A stretch of DNA of 64,000 bases from Labia minor (GCA_963082975.1 OY720350.1:1077001-1141000), one strand, 5' to 3'. Counted from the stretch's first letter, positions 26,931-39,440 are shown. Numbers and translations: made by a program. Notes: generated by a model not told the origin, from the sequence alone.

Positions 26931-27275
26931 AGGAAGGGACGTAAGAGAGATGGAATAAGGGCTCAGGATAGGGACACTTGGAGAAATGTGGTTGTTGCGG
27001 CTAAGAACTTTCGAGTATCTTTGAGCCACATAGGTAGATAGATATAACATATACAATAATAATATATATAATTAATATAGTGATTAAATTAAAATATATT
27101 TTTTAAATAAGAACACAAAAAGAAATGAATGTTTTATGTAATATACTGATTGAAACAAAATGGATGAAAACCTTTTAATACTTTCAACCACCAAATACTA
27201 TGTACAACTCGGGGGTACAGGGGGCGGAGCCCCCGTCTAGGTGTGAAGAGCGCCGAAGGCGCTCTGAGCAGCTAG

Positions 27276-27479
27276 TATAATATAATATAATAGCTGGTAA
27301 ATTAAATATTAATTAAAATAAATTTACTAGTTTAATTAAAATTCAACAAGTTGATAGTGAGAAAATATGTATTTATTTATTTTTTCAAAATGTATAATTG
27401 AATTATAATTCTGAAATTTATAATTTATAATTTAATTAATAATATTTAAAGTTTAGATAATAATATATTTTGAAAATTG

Positions 27480-27525
<46 letters not shown>

Positions 27526-27927
27526 GTTTATCTATAGCCACATACATCCATACACACACTATTATAGGTATATAGGTAAGAAGAGTTAAACTCTAGACTC
27601 TAGACTCTAGATCCATTTAGATTTTATAGATGATACAAACAAATAATAGTATAATATTAGATAACTAAAATGAAATGAAAAAAATTTGCAAGAATCTATT
27701 ATTTGTTCATTTGTTCCAAAACTAGATTAGTTGATTACTTGTTTGATTGGTTCAATCTGGTGGCTGGAGGCTCCGCCCCGAGTCTTTCATTGGCCTCCAA
27801 CATCAACTCATCTTTCTTCTTTTTTTAACCCCGTTATCCTTCTTTCTCTCCTCCTCCTCCTCCTCCTCCTTCTCTTTGCTTCCTCATTCTCTTTCTTTCT
27901 CCCCATCCCCACCCCCACTTCCATTTT

Positions 27928-27961
<34 letters not shown>

Positions 27962-28033
27962 TACTCCCCCCCCCCTACACACACACACACACACACACAC
28001 ACAGATATTATATACATACTGATAGCCTCATTT

Positions 28034-28068
<35 letters not shown>

Positions 28069-28680
28069 CAGTCTTCTTTCACTCATTTATTCAATAACCT
28101 AAATATTTTTTTTTTCTTTTAAACTTTTGATTAATATAATTTGATGAATCGAGTTAATTTGCCAAATTATCGTATTAAATCGATGAAAAGATATCCATTA
28201 TATTATCAGTTATCATTTATAAAAAGTTAAATGACACTCGTAATAATAATTTATCTATCGATATATATTGTGTAATTATATAAATAAATTTATGAAAAAC
28301 AATCAAGAAATATAAAAATTCTTTTGTTCATTTAAAATTGTTCTAATTTTAATTTAAAATTAAGAAAAAGTAATGTAATAATCTTTGCTAATTACTATAT
28401 TATGTATTACTTTTTATTAATTTTGAATTCTCTCCAGTGACGGGAAAGTAAAAAGTAAACGCCATGGTGGCGCTGTTGTCGGGCAGTCAACCGGTCGAGA
28501 AGGCGCATTATTATTGTATGACTATTTTTTTCGCACTTATACATAGAAGAGGTGGTATCGAATACGATAGGAGCTTCCATCATTTCTTTCTTTACCAATT
28601 ACCAAATATGTATTGTCTTGAGTAGGCTTATCTAAATTTTTCCACCAACGCAATAGAAACGAGTACATACATGGATGATC

Positions 28681-28717
<37 letters not shown>

Positions 28718-28755
28718 TACTATAATACTATGTTAGGTCATATATATATATATAG
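27276..28755. other. Non-coding DNA with dense microsatellites
   Basis: It holds (AG)n at 27484-27522, a compound (CTC)n, (TC)n, C-tract, (CA)n run at 27850-28004, (TA)n at 28039-28064, (AAT)n at 28682-28717. The patch at 27745-27810 has CCAAT-like and CCGCCCC motifs but no gene downstream. The minus frame at 28407-28598 is unsupported. Confidence 0.45.
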
Positions 28756-28900
28756 TAGTACCTGGAACCACACGAGCTATCTATCGCTCGACCCTTTATA
28801 AATATATAACAAATTTATACAATTTATTATAATATATTATAAACTTTAAAAATTGTACAATTTTTTAATTATTTATTACAATTGTTAAATGGGTTTTCTA
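28756..28900 (+). repeat. Family VI dispersed repeat
   Basis: Contains GTACCTGGAACCACACGAGC, CTATCGCTCGACCCTTTATA and a later TTACAATTGTTAAATGGG, in the order of the copies at 14.5 and 20.6 kb. Confidence 0.55.
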
Positions 28901-29305
28901 AAAAAGTAAAAATTAATTAAAATAACTTGATTTTCATTTCATAGATGAAAAATACAATATTCAAATTTACTTGATAAAATATCAAAGTAGCAATTGCTTA
29001 TCAACTGTTTCTCGACCACACAAGAATTTCTACTCTTATAGTAATATATAAATTATGAAATTCTGAAAAATTATATTATACCTATTGACACCTGTACTTG
29101 TCTATACGTATTTGAATTCAGAAAACAAAGGTTATATTTTTGTTCATTTTATTTATAAGAATCAAATATCATTTATAAATATATTTTATTGATAATTTAT
29201 TTAATATTATTATAGATCAAATTTATTCAACAATTTATTTGAAATTTCTTCTTTTTATAATTTTTCAGATGTGTTGTATGTAAATGTTGCTAACTTCATT
29301 AATAT

Positions 29306-29337
<32 letters not shown>

Positions 29338-31404
29338 CGGGGAAAGAGTGAAGTACCGAGCTGTTAATGTATTTTGTTATTACATACTTCGGAATTGACA
29401 TCCTATATCATTTAGTGTAATGAATGAAAAATTGTAGGCTCCGGATGTGTCCAAGGTCTCGTGCATGTCCTGCCATTGGTCATCCGTGCTGAGTCCCATT
29501 TTTATTTAGTTAGTTAGTTTGGTAAGAAATAGTCTAAATTTTCATGACTGCAATTGCACGATTGCACCAGACATCCAACTGTGGAATCAGACACGGCTGT
29601 TGCCATCTTTGTAACATCCACGTTCTATTCAGAATGAAGATGAAGATGTTGGGTCTGCTTTATGGTTGTATAATCTTTCTCGCAGGCTAATTAATCTATC
29701 ACAGACTCTAATAAGAGCACATCTCTGTTTATATTTTTTCTTTCTTTTTATTTTCAGAACATCAGTCCACGCTGGGCATTGATCGTTGAAGCGCCGCCAT
29801 AGATAGCACTGCACTCCTGTTTGCTTTTCATGTTGTCCCCATGATAGACAATTCATTTTTGTCAATTATGACTGACTGCCTGACTCCTAAGTATCGAAAT
29901 GAATGCTTTGGTTGTGTTAATGGAGCCCAGAATATCAACGATTATGTTTGTCGTTCTTTTTTTTTTCTTCCTGTTCGGGTGACAATTTCATCAATTAATT
30001 AAAGCCATTTTTGATCATTAAATAAATATTAATAGGATTAAATAAATATTATTAAAGATTATTTCAATTGAACTGGATATTTAAATTTTTTAAAAATAAA
30101 TAATTGATGTAAAAATTAGTAAAATATATAATTAAATAATTATCTTTAATTAATTTTTTTTTTTTTTTTTTTTTTTTAAATGAAACGGAATTCATTTACT
30201 TATATATTTAGCTACAATTCACACATAAATGTACCTGTAGGATTATTTATTTATTTTTATTTCTAAAAGAATAATAACCAATTTATTTATTAGTATTAAT
30301 ACTAATTGAAAAATGATTTTTTTTCTTTTAATTAATTGACATTGTGTGTTGTAAAATTTATATTACATTATCTATATATTATCTATTACTTATGTATAAT
30401 AACTATTTTTTATTAATTAATGTAATTTTAAAAATAATATTTTTTAATCAAAAATAGTCAATTAAAAATAAAAATAACAATTACTTACTACTACTGTAAG
30501 TAATAAATTATTTCCATTCGTTTAATCCTCGGCAGTGTCGGTGCTAGTATTGAGAATGTATTTTATGTATTTTTTATGTATTATAAAAATAATGGCGGAT
30601 TTTTGTATAAATAATGTAATTTCTTTATTTGTAAAGCGTCAACCCCCCCATCATTTAAATAAGTAAATAGTCAAAGAAACAATTCTTGTTTGTTGTTGTC
30701 GAAGCAGTTACATTTAAAGTTATCCATTGTTTTATCTTTTCTTTGTTTAATTTGAAGAAATAAATTCAACATCGATTTACGATTTATTATATATTAATAT
30801 ATTATACTAATATACAACATTTATAAAATTAGAATTTTATATCAAACCGATTTTCAAATGTGCAATTAATTGTTCAATACCAACAACAAAATCAATGAAA
30901 AAGTTTTTTCAAAGTTTAAAAAAAAAAAAATTTTATTTTATTTCTTTTTTTTTATTCGTAAATATCAAAAAAGACTTTCTTACGGCTGTTCCTGCCAATT
31001 AGTCACGTGCCTTGGATATCAAATAGGCACTAACAACAACAACAACACCAATAACAACTAACAACAGTAAGATTGATTGGACTATATTATATTTATGTAT
31101 AAAAAAAAATTAGGTGATTTAAAAAATAAATAGGAGTCTTCGATATATATTATAAATTAATGTTTAATATATTAGTATATTACATATACGTATATTGAAT
31201 AAATAAATAAATAAATAATAAAATAATATTATCTACATAACATTTACCTAGAAGAAGAAGAGTATAAATAGAATGAAATAGAAAAGTCATGTTCATAAAT
31301 CCAATTTCACATTATTTATATAATATATAAATAATAAATAAATGGATTCTCTCTCTCTATTAAAGTCTCTCAAACTTAAAACTTAAATCTTTGACATTTA
31401 CTTA
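28901..31404. other. Non-coding DNA
   Basis: It holds (TTG)n at 29307-29338, a 25-T tract at about 30155 and (ACA)n at 31030-31048. A G+C-richer patch at 29400-29880 contains an acceptor-like TTTATTTTCAG at 29757, but the reading frames after it are very short. No gene supported. Confidence 0.45.
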
Positions 31405-31558
31405 CATACGAGGTTGGTTCAAAAGAAAAGGTGAATTTTGAATTATTTCGAAAAGTAAATAGTTATTTATTTATTCACATCCATATTCATTTTGTGTCCC
31501 CTTCAAAGTAATTCCCCACAGATAGAATCGTCGAAGCACTTCTGAAATGCGCTTTTCA

Positions 31559-31560
<2 letters not shown>
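31405..31560 (-). mobile_element. mariner relic, 3' end
   Basis: The plus strand starts CATACGAGGTTGGTTCAAAA after a TA, a mariner-type terminal repeat. On the minus strand the sequence codes FQKCFDD and, in another frame, GNYFEGDTK followed by a stop, matching the transposase C-terminus (FQ.CF..W...C....YFEGD). One frameshift separates these blocks. The rest of the element is gone; a (TA)n tract begins at 31561. Confidence 0.75.
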
Positions 31561-31593
<33 letters not shown>

Positions 31594-31670
31594 TTTTTAT
31601 TTATTTATTATTTTTATGAAAATTTTATGCATAATTCGCAATACAGTTGATAATAATAATAATAATAATA

Positions 31671-31752
31671 GTTCAGGTACCTGAACAACAGGTGTGCGTA
31701 CGCAAAGTCATCCCTTGTACGATATAAAAAGGTGAATGCCCTTCCTCCAGTC
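31671..31752 (+). promoter_or_regulatory. Promoter-like patch
   Basis: A perfect 16-bp palindrome GTTCAGGTACCTGAAC, an E-box CAGGTG, then TATAAAAA at 31723-31730 and an initiator-like CCAGTC about 26 bases on. No transcript or coding exon can be tied to it, so this may be chance. Confidence 0.25.
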
Positions 31753-32030
31753 TTTTAATCTCTCATTCTTCCGCTCTTTTACATAAATATATAAACAGCA
31801 ATCACATTCCTCCAATTTATATAAGAGCTGGCCAGATTGATTAAAAATGAGATTATAAAATTAAATAAAAAAATATTTTATTTTTAATATGGAATATTTA
31901 TAATTTAATATCTTTTTTTTATTTTTTCTCTTTTTTGACTCATTTCATCTTCTACAAAATTGTAACGGTCATATATGTATAGCGCAGGGTATTTCAATAA
32001 GTGTGGCAATGTTTGTTTCAATATTGCTTT

Positions 32031-32396
32031 TTACCCGCCGACGATACGAAGGCAGGTATTGTTTGCACACCAAATTTCACATGAGGAGATTATTTACATA
32101 ACTCCACGAATCATCATGCACTTTGTATTGGGTTTATCCTCCTCGAGAAAAATCATCTTCATTTGTTTTTTCTTAATTTAAAATTATAGGATGTCACCCA
32201 GTCCTTCATGACGTCACAGTCAGCGCCTCCTTATATATTATAAATAAAATAAAATTAAAAATATTTATGTTATATGCCTATCTTTTTTTTATTGCATTAA
32301 TAGATACATTTAAATTATTTGATATTGTTTCTGTAGCTGGAAATTAATTTATTTCAAACCGTCGGTCGGTTCTGTGCCTGGCCACAGGTCAACTTA
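32031..32396 (+). mobile_element. Family I element (HINE-like), short form
   Basis: Start ACCCGCCGACGATACGAAGG (diverged terminal repeat), end GTCGGTCGGT, a GCCTGGCCACAGGTC hairpin region and AACTTATT. A TGACGTCA lies at 32209. The central microsatellite module is missing. Confidence 0.75.
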
Positions 32397-32434
32397 TTAT
32401 ATTATACATACTTGTATATATATATGTATATACT

Positions 32435-32460
32435 AGCCGTTCCCGGCATCATATAAGAAT
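32435..32460 (-). mobile_element. Possible Helitron 3' tip
   Basis: The plus strand shows ACTAGCCGTTCCCGGC. The minus strand therefore reads GCCGGGAACGGCTAG followed by T, a CTAG terminus with a small CCG/CGG stem. The extent of the element is unclear. Confidence 0.4.
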
Positions 32461-32614
32461 TTTTATGAAATTTATAAGAAATTTTGTGTCAAATACTTAC
32501 AAAACAACACAATGTTTAAATATAAAATTAATAACTTTATTCAAATCGTCGTAATATTTTTTTTTTATTTTTTTTTTTCAATATTTAATAATAACAAAAC
32601 AAAATTATTATATA

Positions 32615-32760
32615 AATAAGCGGGAGTGTCCTCCCCTAGACTTTCCCGCATATAAATAGGTATAAAGAGTTGTGAATGGATATTTAGAATGTGTAAACTT
32701 GGTATTGATAAAGAGCCAGTTCGTATTAGTTTATTGGTGTCAAATTTGATATTTGGTAAC

Positions 32761-32802
<42 letters not shown>

Positions 32803-33802
32803 AAAGTGCTACTTCCGGTTAACTGATATTTTAAATGTAAAAAAAAACAGATATGGATATAATATAAGTATTTTTAATTTTATTTTATTTATAATATATA
32901 AGAGCTGGCTGTGACGTTATGAAGTGCTGGGTGACGTCATATAATTTTAAATTAAGAAAAAACTAATGAAGATGATTTTTCTCGAGGATAAAACCAATAC
33001 AAAGTGCATAACAGGTGGAGATATGTCCTCACGTGAAATTTGATATAAAAATAACCCTTCACTTCCTCTCTTCGATCGGCAATACTAGCACTTCCGGTTT
33101 CCGGATTTGCACCAAAAGTTGATCAATTCATCCTACTTATGTATTAAGTAAATATACCAAATTTCATCAAAATCCGTTGAGCCGTTCAGGCTGTACACAT
33201 CTATACGGACGGACGGACGGACAGACATCATGCTAAAAATATTTTTTTTCTGTTAAGAAAATGCATGATTCGTGGAGATATGTACCTAAAAATATCCATA
33301 GGTGAAATTTGGTGTGAAAACAATACCTCCCTTACTATCGTCGGTCGTTAAAAAAGAAACGCTACTTGTATAGGTAAAATGTCACTTCCGGTAGTCAGAT
33401 CATGATGAAATTTGGTATCTCAATTTTTTTCATATTTTTAAATCTATATACAAAATATGAAGCAAATATCTCGAAGCAAACTAGTACTTTACTTGAAAGG
33501 TAAACGCAACCAGTGTAGGTAAAGTACCACTTCCGGTTAACCGATTTTGACGAAATTTTGATAGAAATCTACAAACTGTGAATAATATCGGTGTACCAAA
33601 TTTCGAAGTCCTAGCTTGTGATTAGTTTTTGAGTAAATTTGCTTACAGACATTACATACATACATACACACACACAGACATAATTCGAAAAATGGTATTT
33701 TCCGACTCAGGGAGGTCTAAAACGTCAAGATCTATCGAAATCTCGAAGTCGAAATTTTTGACGATTCCAATACTTCCCTTATACGAAGTATGCGGGAAAG
33801 TA
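32615..33802 (-). mobile_element. Family III element (HINE-like) interrupted by family I
   Basis: The left end has AAATAAGC, a GGGAG-TGTC-CTCCC hairpin, CTAG and the end repeat ACTTTCCCGCATA. The right end is the exact complement, TATGCGGGAAAGT (13 bp). A CATA/CA microsatellite lies at 33648-33682. A family I piece occupies about 32860-33346. It is the best preserved family III copy in the window. Confidence 0.8.
32860..33346 (-). mobile_element. Family I element nested in family III
   Basis: It carries GTGACGTTATGAAGTGCTGG with a TGACGTCA at 32932, ACTTCCGGTTTCCGGATTTG, a GACG microsatellite at 33207-33223 and the terminal ACTATCGTCGGTCG. The hairpin end is missing. Family III resumes with GAAACGCTACTTGTATAGG. 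Confidence 0.75.
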
Positions 33803-35863
33803 AAAATGAAGATAGTAACAAATTGATATTTTTGATAGTATTATTTTTAATAAATTCTCTTTTATGATAAACAATAATATTTATATCAAAAATTAGAATA
33901 TTTCAATTTGTATTTGAAATTTTTTTTCTATTTTAAATGCAATAAAAATTGTAAATTATAAAATTCTAAACTTGTAGCTAACTTCATGTTACAGACATTT
34001 CATACATACATACATACATACATACATAGGAAATTATATATATGTAATACTATGGTAAAAACGGAAGATGTTTCTGTTGGAATTGATATTTTATTAATTT
34101 TTAAATTAATTTATTTATTATATTATTATTCCAAGAATAAGAGAGGAGGGAGGAGGTGGAGGTAACCAAACTTGATCTAAAACGGATTCCACTTTAATTA
34201 AAGGGACTCAAGGCACACGATCATCATCATCAGTGCAACTCCCGAACCAAGGACGTTTCTTCTTCTTTTGCGTTACTCCTTCTTCTTCTTCTTCTTCTTC
34301 TGTTAATGATGATGATTAGAGCCAGTCCAAAAAGATAACGGGTAATTAACGTTCTTATAAGATTTATTTTTCACCGAATTTTAATATAAACATATTTCTA
34401 GGTAGATGGATGTTTTCAATCGGAAATATCAAATTAATTCAATTCAAATTTATTAATATAATAATAAAACAAAAAAAAAAGAATATAAATAATTAATTTT
34501 AATATCTAATTGTAAGTATTTATTATTTTATATTTAAATAATTAAAAAAAAATGCATTGTTATTGTTAGTTATTTTACTATTGTTTATTATTATATTATT
34601 AAATAAATAAATAATTATTAATTTTATTTGTCATCGTATAAAAAAGAAAGAATAGAATGGAAGTGAATTGAATATTAAAAAAAAAATGTGTATGTGTGTG
34701 TATGTGATAGGATAATGAATGTTTTAGCACATTATTTATTTAACATCTTTCATTATCATCAGAAATCCATCTGTCCTGTGTCCTGTCCTGTCCTATGACA
34801 TCATAGATATACGGTATGTATATGCCTAATTGATTTCTTCTTCTTCTTCTACTTCCTCTTATTATTATTATTATTATTATGATTTATTTAATGAAAATAA
34901 TTTCTAATTTATATAAACAATATATAATAAAATTTAGTTTTTAGTTCAATCATTATATTTTAATTATTATTTTTATTTAATTATTTTTATAAAGTATTCT
35001 CTTCTTCTTTTGGATTTTTTTTTTTGTATTGGTGTTGGTATTTCAAACTGAACCTGTTTCTTTCCTTCTTTGATGAGAAGAGTTAAGTTGCAGGTGTCAT
35101 CGTTTACTTTAAAAACTCATCGGTCGGTCACTCCGATGTTCCATTTATGGGGAGTGAAGAAGAGTTGCTGTGACCGCATAACAAACTCCAACCACTCCAT
35201 CCAATTGCTACTCTCATCAACCAATCCATTAATTATCCTTTTTACTATGCATTATTAAAAATTAATGTCATTATTTTTATGGAAATAAGAAAATAAAGTC
35301 AATCTCTAAAATCATTTTCAATTTTCAATAAAAAAAATTTTTAATACATATTTGTATACGAGTACTTTATTAATAGGCACATAAAGTAAACTAAGTAGCA
35401 TAACCACACCATCATGTTTTAAAAATCATTTGTTCAAGTCAAGTCGATTAAAAATGTTTTGTCTATGGGATCAAAGTCGGAATTTTTAATCTAATCTGAA
35501 TTTTGTTTTTTTATTACTAAAAGTCATATTTACACACCTTATTAAAGTTTCAGATCAAAATATACAAGTTACATGGATTGACACTTGTCAGTCGGTTCCA
35601 TCACAAGAAAAGAGAAAAAAAAAGAAAAACATTTCTTTAGGAATTAATTCTCTAACAAAAGATTTCCGTCAAGTGTTAAATTAATATCCTGAGATATGAT
35701 TAGATTAATATTTTTGTGTGTGTTTAAGAGAGGATTATAAAGTATGAATATAACAACATATTTTATTATACGTATTATCTCCGTATTATTGATCGTTTGA
35801 TATTTTTTTTTCTAATATCTTATATTTATCATTTATTCATTTCAATATTAATTTATCGCTTGT

Positions 35864-35904
<41 letters not shown>

Positions 35905-36213
35905 GCGTGGTATATATATATATATATATATAAAACGGTATACAATTTAATGAAAATTAAAGTTTAATATTAAAATGACAAGAATATATCTATCTATGTA
36001 TATACGATATACTGGTGATGATATTGCTTCGTCATTTGATACAATTGTATACTAGTATTATAATATACAATGGAGAAATATCTTTTCTTATTTATTTTTT
36101 TATTTCTTTAGTATGCTGAATTAAACAAATTAACCTTCTAAATAAAGACATTTCTCTCTTTCCATGTCTATCAGTCGGACAGTATAGCTATATTCTATTT
36201 TAATCGATAGTAT

Positions 36214-36262
<49 letters not shown>

Positions 36263-36556
36263 GAGAGATAGGTCGATTTCAATTGGAAAAATGAAGATGA
36301 ATAAGAAATAAAATGAGAACGGAAATTATAATGAAACGATTCTTAAAATTTACAAATAAAAAGTATTTCAACTACAATTTATGTCCAAGTAGTACTAGTA
36401 GTAGTAGTAGTAGTATGTTAGTGTGAAAGACTAAAATTGGAGAAAGTTGATATATTCACCGGTGAATATCAACAAACACCAAATATAATACTATAATAGG
36501 TCTCGTTGATAGTGATAGATGGAATATTTTATTAGGTACATTCTTGTACCCTCACC

Positions 36557-36589
<33 letters not shown>

Positions 36590-38465
36590 TGACAATCACA
36601 ATAATGAAACAATTTTCGATGGTTTCTGCTAAAACGATGTGCAACACAGACGATTAAAACATTTTGATGATTTAAAGAATATAGACGATGAAAAAAGTTG
36701 ACGGACTGTACGATTAAAACCAAAACCGAGGAATTGTTCCGTATCCGATAGGAAGCTGACACCAGAACAGGCCACGGACGAAGAACACGTATGCTTAAAG
36801 AATTGTAAAATAAATACAAAAATATTATTATATATTGAATATGAAAATGTTGAATTTTAAATTGATGCAAATGAAACGCAGTGCATCTAAGAAAGGTATT
36901 TATTGATCATGGAGATGATGTCAAATCAATTACAGTTCTGAGTTAAATATCGATTTGCAGTCAAACAGAGATTGTGAATAGAATGGTTCATACGAGACCT
37001 TTGAAAACAAAGAGGGAGGGCATACGTTCTTTCAATATTTTTAACATTTGGTGGGTGTTAATGGTAGAGTTAGTCAGTAGTCCGTAACCGAAATCGTATG
37101 CGCTATGTGGTAAGATGTTCATGGAAAGACAAACATAACAAAGGCTCCCAGTTGAAAGGGCCAATCAGAATATACAGAATCTACAGAATATGCTAACTAC
37201 ATGAATGAAAGATAACGATACAAATAAATATAATCACCTGTTCAATTTGTCAAGAACATGAAAAAGATAAATTTCAGAAATGCTCAACATTTGCGATTAA
37301 TGAATTGTGAATGTCGGACTATCAATACAGTAACATACATATAATAATATTTACGAGTATGCTATAATAACATATAATAATAGAAAAATAAAACAATCTT
37401 ATCTCATCTCTCTTCTCTTATCTTGCAATTTTTCTATCCTAATACGAGTGTATCTCTAATAATACATATTAAAATTATTCAATTAAGATCAATTGAAAAT
37501 ATGTTAAAACAAATTACAATTAAAATTTATATTATCTAGCATTTATTATTATTAATTAATAAATTTATTATTAATATAAAACAAATAGAAAGAAAGAAAT
37601 GATAAAATAAATAATAAAGATTTTAAAAAGTCAAAGTAAAGCTATCAATTGTGGACATAGGCAAGTTATGTTAGTAGTAGTTCTCTCTCATTTGTAATAG
37701 TAGTAGTATTATAATTAAAATATTGAATATATAAATTTACTAGTAATAAATAATTAAAGGTATTTTACATATTGGTAATATTCCATGCTTTAGGCATCAT
37801 TTCTATTATATTTATCTTATTTATATTTATTTATTTTTCAATCTCTCTCTCTCTCTCTCTTTCTTATACTTTTATTTTGAATGGTAAAGAAAGAAGAATA
37901 TTGCCTAAAGGTGAGTAAGAAAGACAAATTTATTTCATGTAGTAATTAATCATTCCTCACTATTTGTATTGTCTTGTTGTTGTTGTTGTTGATGTATTTT
38001 CGTTCGTTGTTTATCTTTAACACTTAAACTAACCACTCTTCCATCTTTTATCTATTTTAGCATTTAATCATCCATCAAGTATGCGATAGGTAATAGTATC
38101 GCGCGTAACAACAACAACAACAACAACAACATCACATTGACTAATTTGTACATTTTTAATTTGTTATATAAAATAAAACAAAACAATTGAAATGAAAATA
38201 AAACTAATCGTTAATAACAATTTTAATGAAATTTATTTGAACAGTTTTTTAATAAAATTATTACAAATTTAATTAGTTTTTTATTATTATATTTATTAAA
38301 AAAAAGAAAATCCTATTTTTTTTTTTTTGTTTATATATGCTCAAATAATTTATATTTTTGTACCAAAACCACGATTTGTATAAAATAAAAATTAACTAAA
38401 TTTTAGTTTAAATGTCGTTTTATTTTATAAAATGAGCTTTCAGTAAAAATTAAATTAAACAAAAT
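33803..38465. other. AT-rich non-coding DNA, no supported gene
   Basis: It holds (CATA)n at 34001-34026, (CTT)n at 34279-34299, (AAT)n at 35867-35903 and 36212-36262, (GT)n at 36558-36588, (CT)n near 37843 and (ACA)n at 38106-38131. The stretch at 36590-37330 is less AT-rich than its surroundings and may be decayed coding sequence, but no frame or domain could be recognised. Confidence 0.45.
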
Positions 38466-38730
38466 AAGTTGACCTGTGGCCAGGTCCGAACCGACCGACA
38501 GTTTGAAATAAATTAATTTACAGCTACAGAAACAATTTCAAATAATTTTATTATACTTATCTATTAATGTAATAACAAACAGATAAGTATGGATATAACA
38601 TAAATAGTTTTAATTTTATTTTATTTACTAGCTGCTCAGAGCTCCTTCGTCGCTCTTCGCATCTAGACGGGGGCTCCGCCCCCTGTACCCCCCCCCCCCC
38701 CCGAGTGTCCCTATTCTGAGCTATAACCAT

Positions 38731-38993
38731 TTTTAGTTTAGTTTAAAAAGTATGTTTATTAGCCAAAAATATACAAATATATGTTTTTTTTCCATAACAT
38801 ACAAAAGGGATTACATGACTTTTTTTTTACAGCTAATTGGGGACTCGAAGGTCGTAATTATCTATACAATGTTTCTTTTTTAATATTATGCTAATAACTA
38901 TATTTAATATTACAATTTCAAATTGTAAATTAATTATTATTTTTTTTCTTTGTCTAGGAAAAGGCTATATAAAATAAAATAAAAACCTAGACT
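38731..38993 (-). mobile_element. 263-bp retro-inserted sequence with 14-bp target duplication
   Basis: TGAGCTATAACCAT occurs at 38717-38730 and again at 38994-39007. The homologous Helitron copy at about 16890 has it only once. On the minus strand the insert has an AATAAA signal near its 3' end followed by an A-rich tail. This fits LINE-mediated insertion of a SINE, a truncated LINE or an mRNA fragment. Its source is not recognised. Confidence 0.75.
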
Positions 38994-39009
38994 TGAGCTA
39001 TAACCATCT

Positions 39010-39440
39010 AACTCCTACCCTGTCCCATCTCTCTCACGTTCCTTCCTACATTGTCCACCCTGTTCACAATTGGTCTTCCACACAGACGTTTTCCAATCGA
39101 ACTCCCCACCAATATATTTTTCCTCTCCCATTCTAGCCATGTGCCCTGCCGATCCCAGCCTTCTCGCTTTTATAACCCTAACTATATCTAGAGATGCATA
39201 GAGGTCATGCAATTCCTTGTTATGCAGTCTCCGCCATTCCCCGGTGTCCTCATCTTTCTTTGGTCCATAAATGCTGGGAAGAATCCTATTCTCAAATACT
39301 CTGAATCTACTCTCATCTCCCAGACCCTCTTATAGACCATGCCTCCCACCCATATAATACAATTAATAATTTAATAATTTTGATCCCCTTTGATAATAAT
39401 TTCCAGATTGCAACCTCGATTTAAATTCTTTGCAAATATT
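39010..39440 (-). pseudogene. LINE RT C-terminal relic inside the Helitron
   Basis: The minus-strand frame 39015-39212 reads ELHDLYASLDIVRVIKARRL-like text, then AGHMARMGEEKYIGG. Upstream lie the degraded GEWRRLHNKE and LYGWEAW blocks. It parallels 16.55-16.87 kb and 26.63-26.93 kb. Confidence 0.7.

Larger units (their letters stand above)
24359..27275 (+). mobile_element. Long Helitron (about 2.9 kb) carrying a LINE RT relic
   Basis: The 5' end TCTATATATATAAAAAAAGG, followed by a long (GTCT)n run and AGAATTGGCTGAACCGATTT, is the usual style of an insect Helitron start. The 3' end has GGGGGCGGAGCCCCC, GAGCGCCGAAGGCGCTC, TGAGCAGCTAG. The flanks are A on the left and T on the right, as for insertion between A and T, and no duplication is visible. 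No Rep/helicase was recognised, so it is non-autonomous. The assumption that both ends belong to one insertion is inference. Confidence 0.6.

Noticed and set aside
29636-29694. Short frame MKMKMLGLLYGCIIFLAG resembling a signal peptide, with an acceptor-like TTTTCAG at 29757
   Set aside because: It ends after 18 codons, has no suitable donor, and frames after the acceptor are very short.
36532-36870. 112-codon minus-strand frame
   Set aside because: It begins in a (GT)n repeat, has no recognisable motif and no splice partner.
37240-37310. Possible zinc-finger-like peptide CSICQEHEKDKFQKC
   Set aside because: Cys/His spacing does not fit a known finger, and the frame is closed on both sides.
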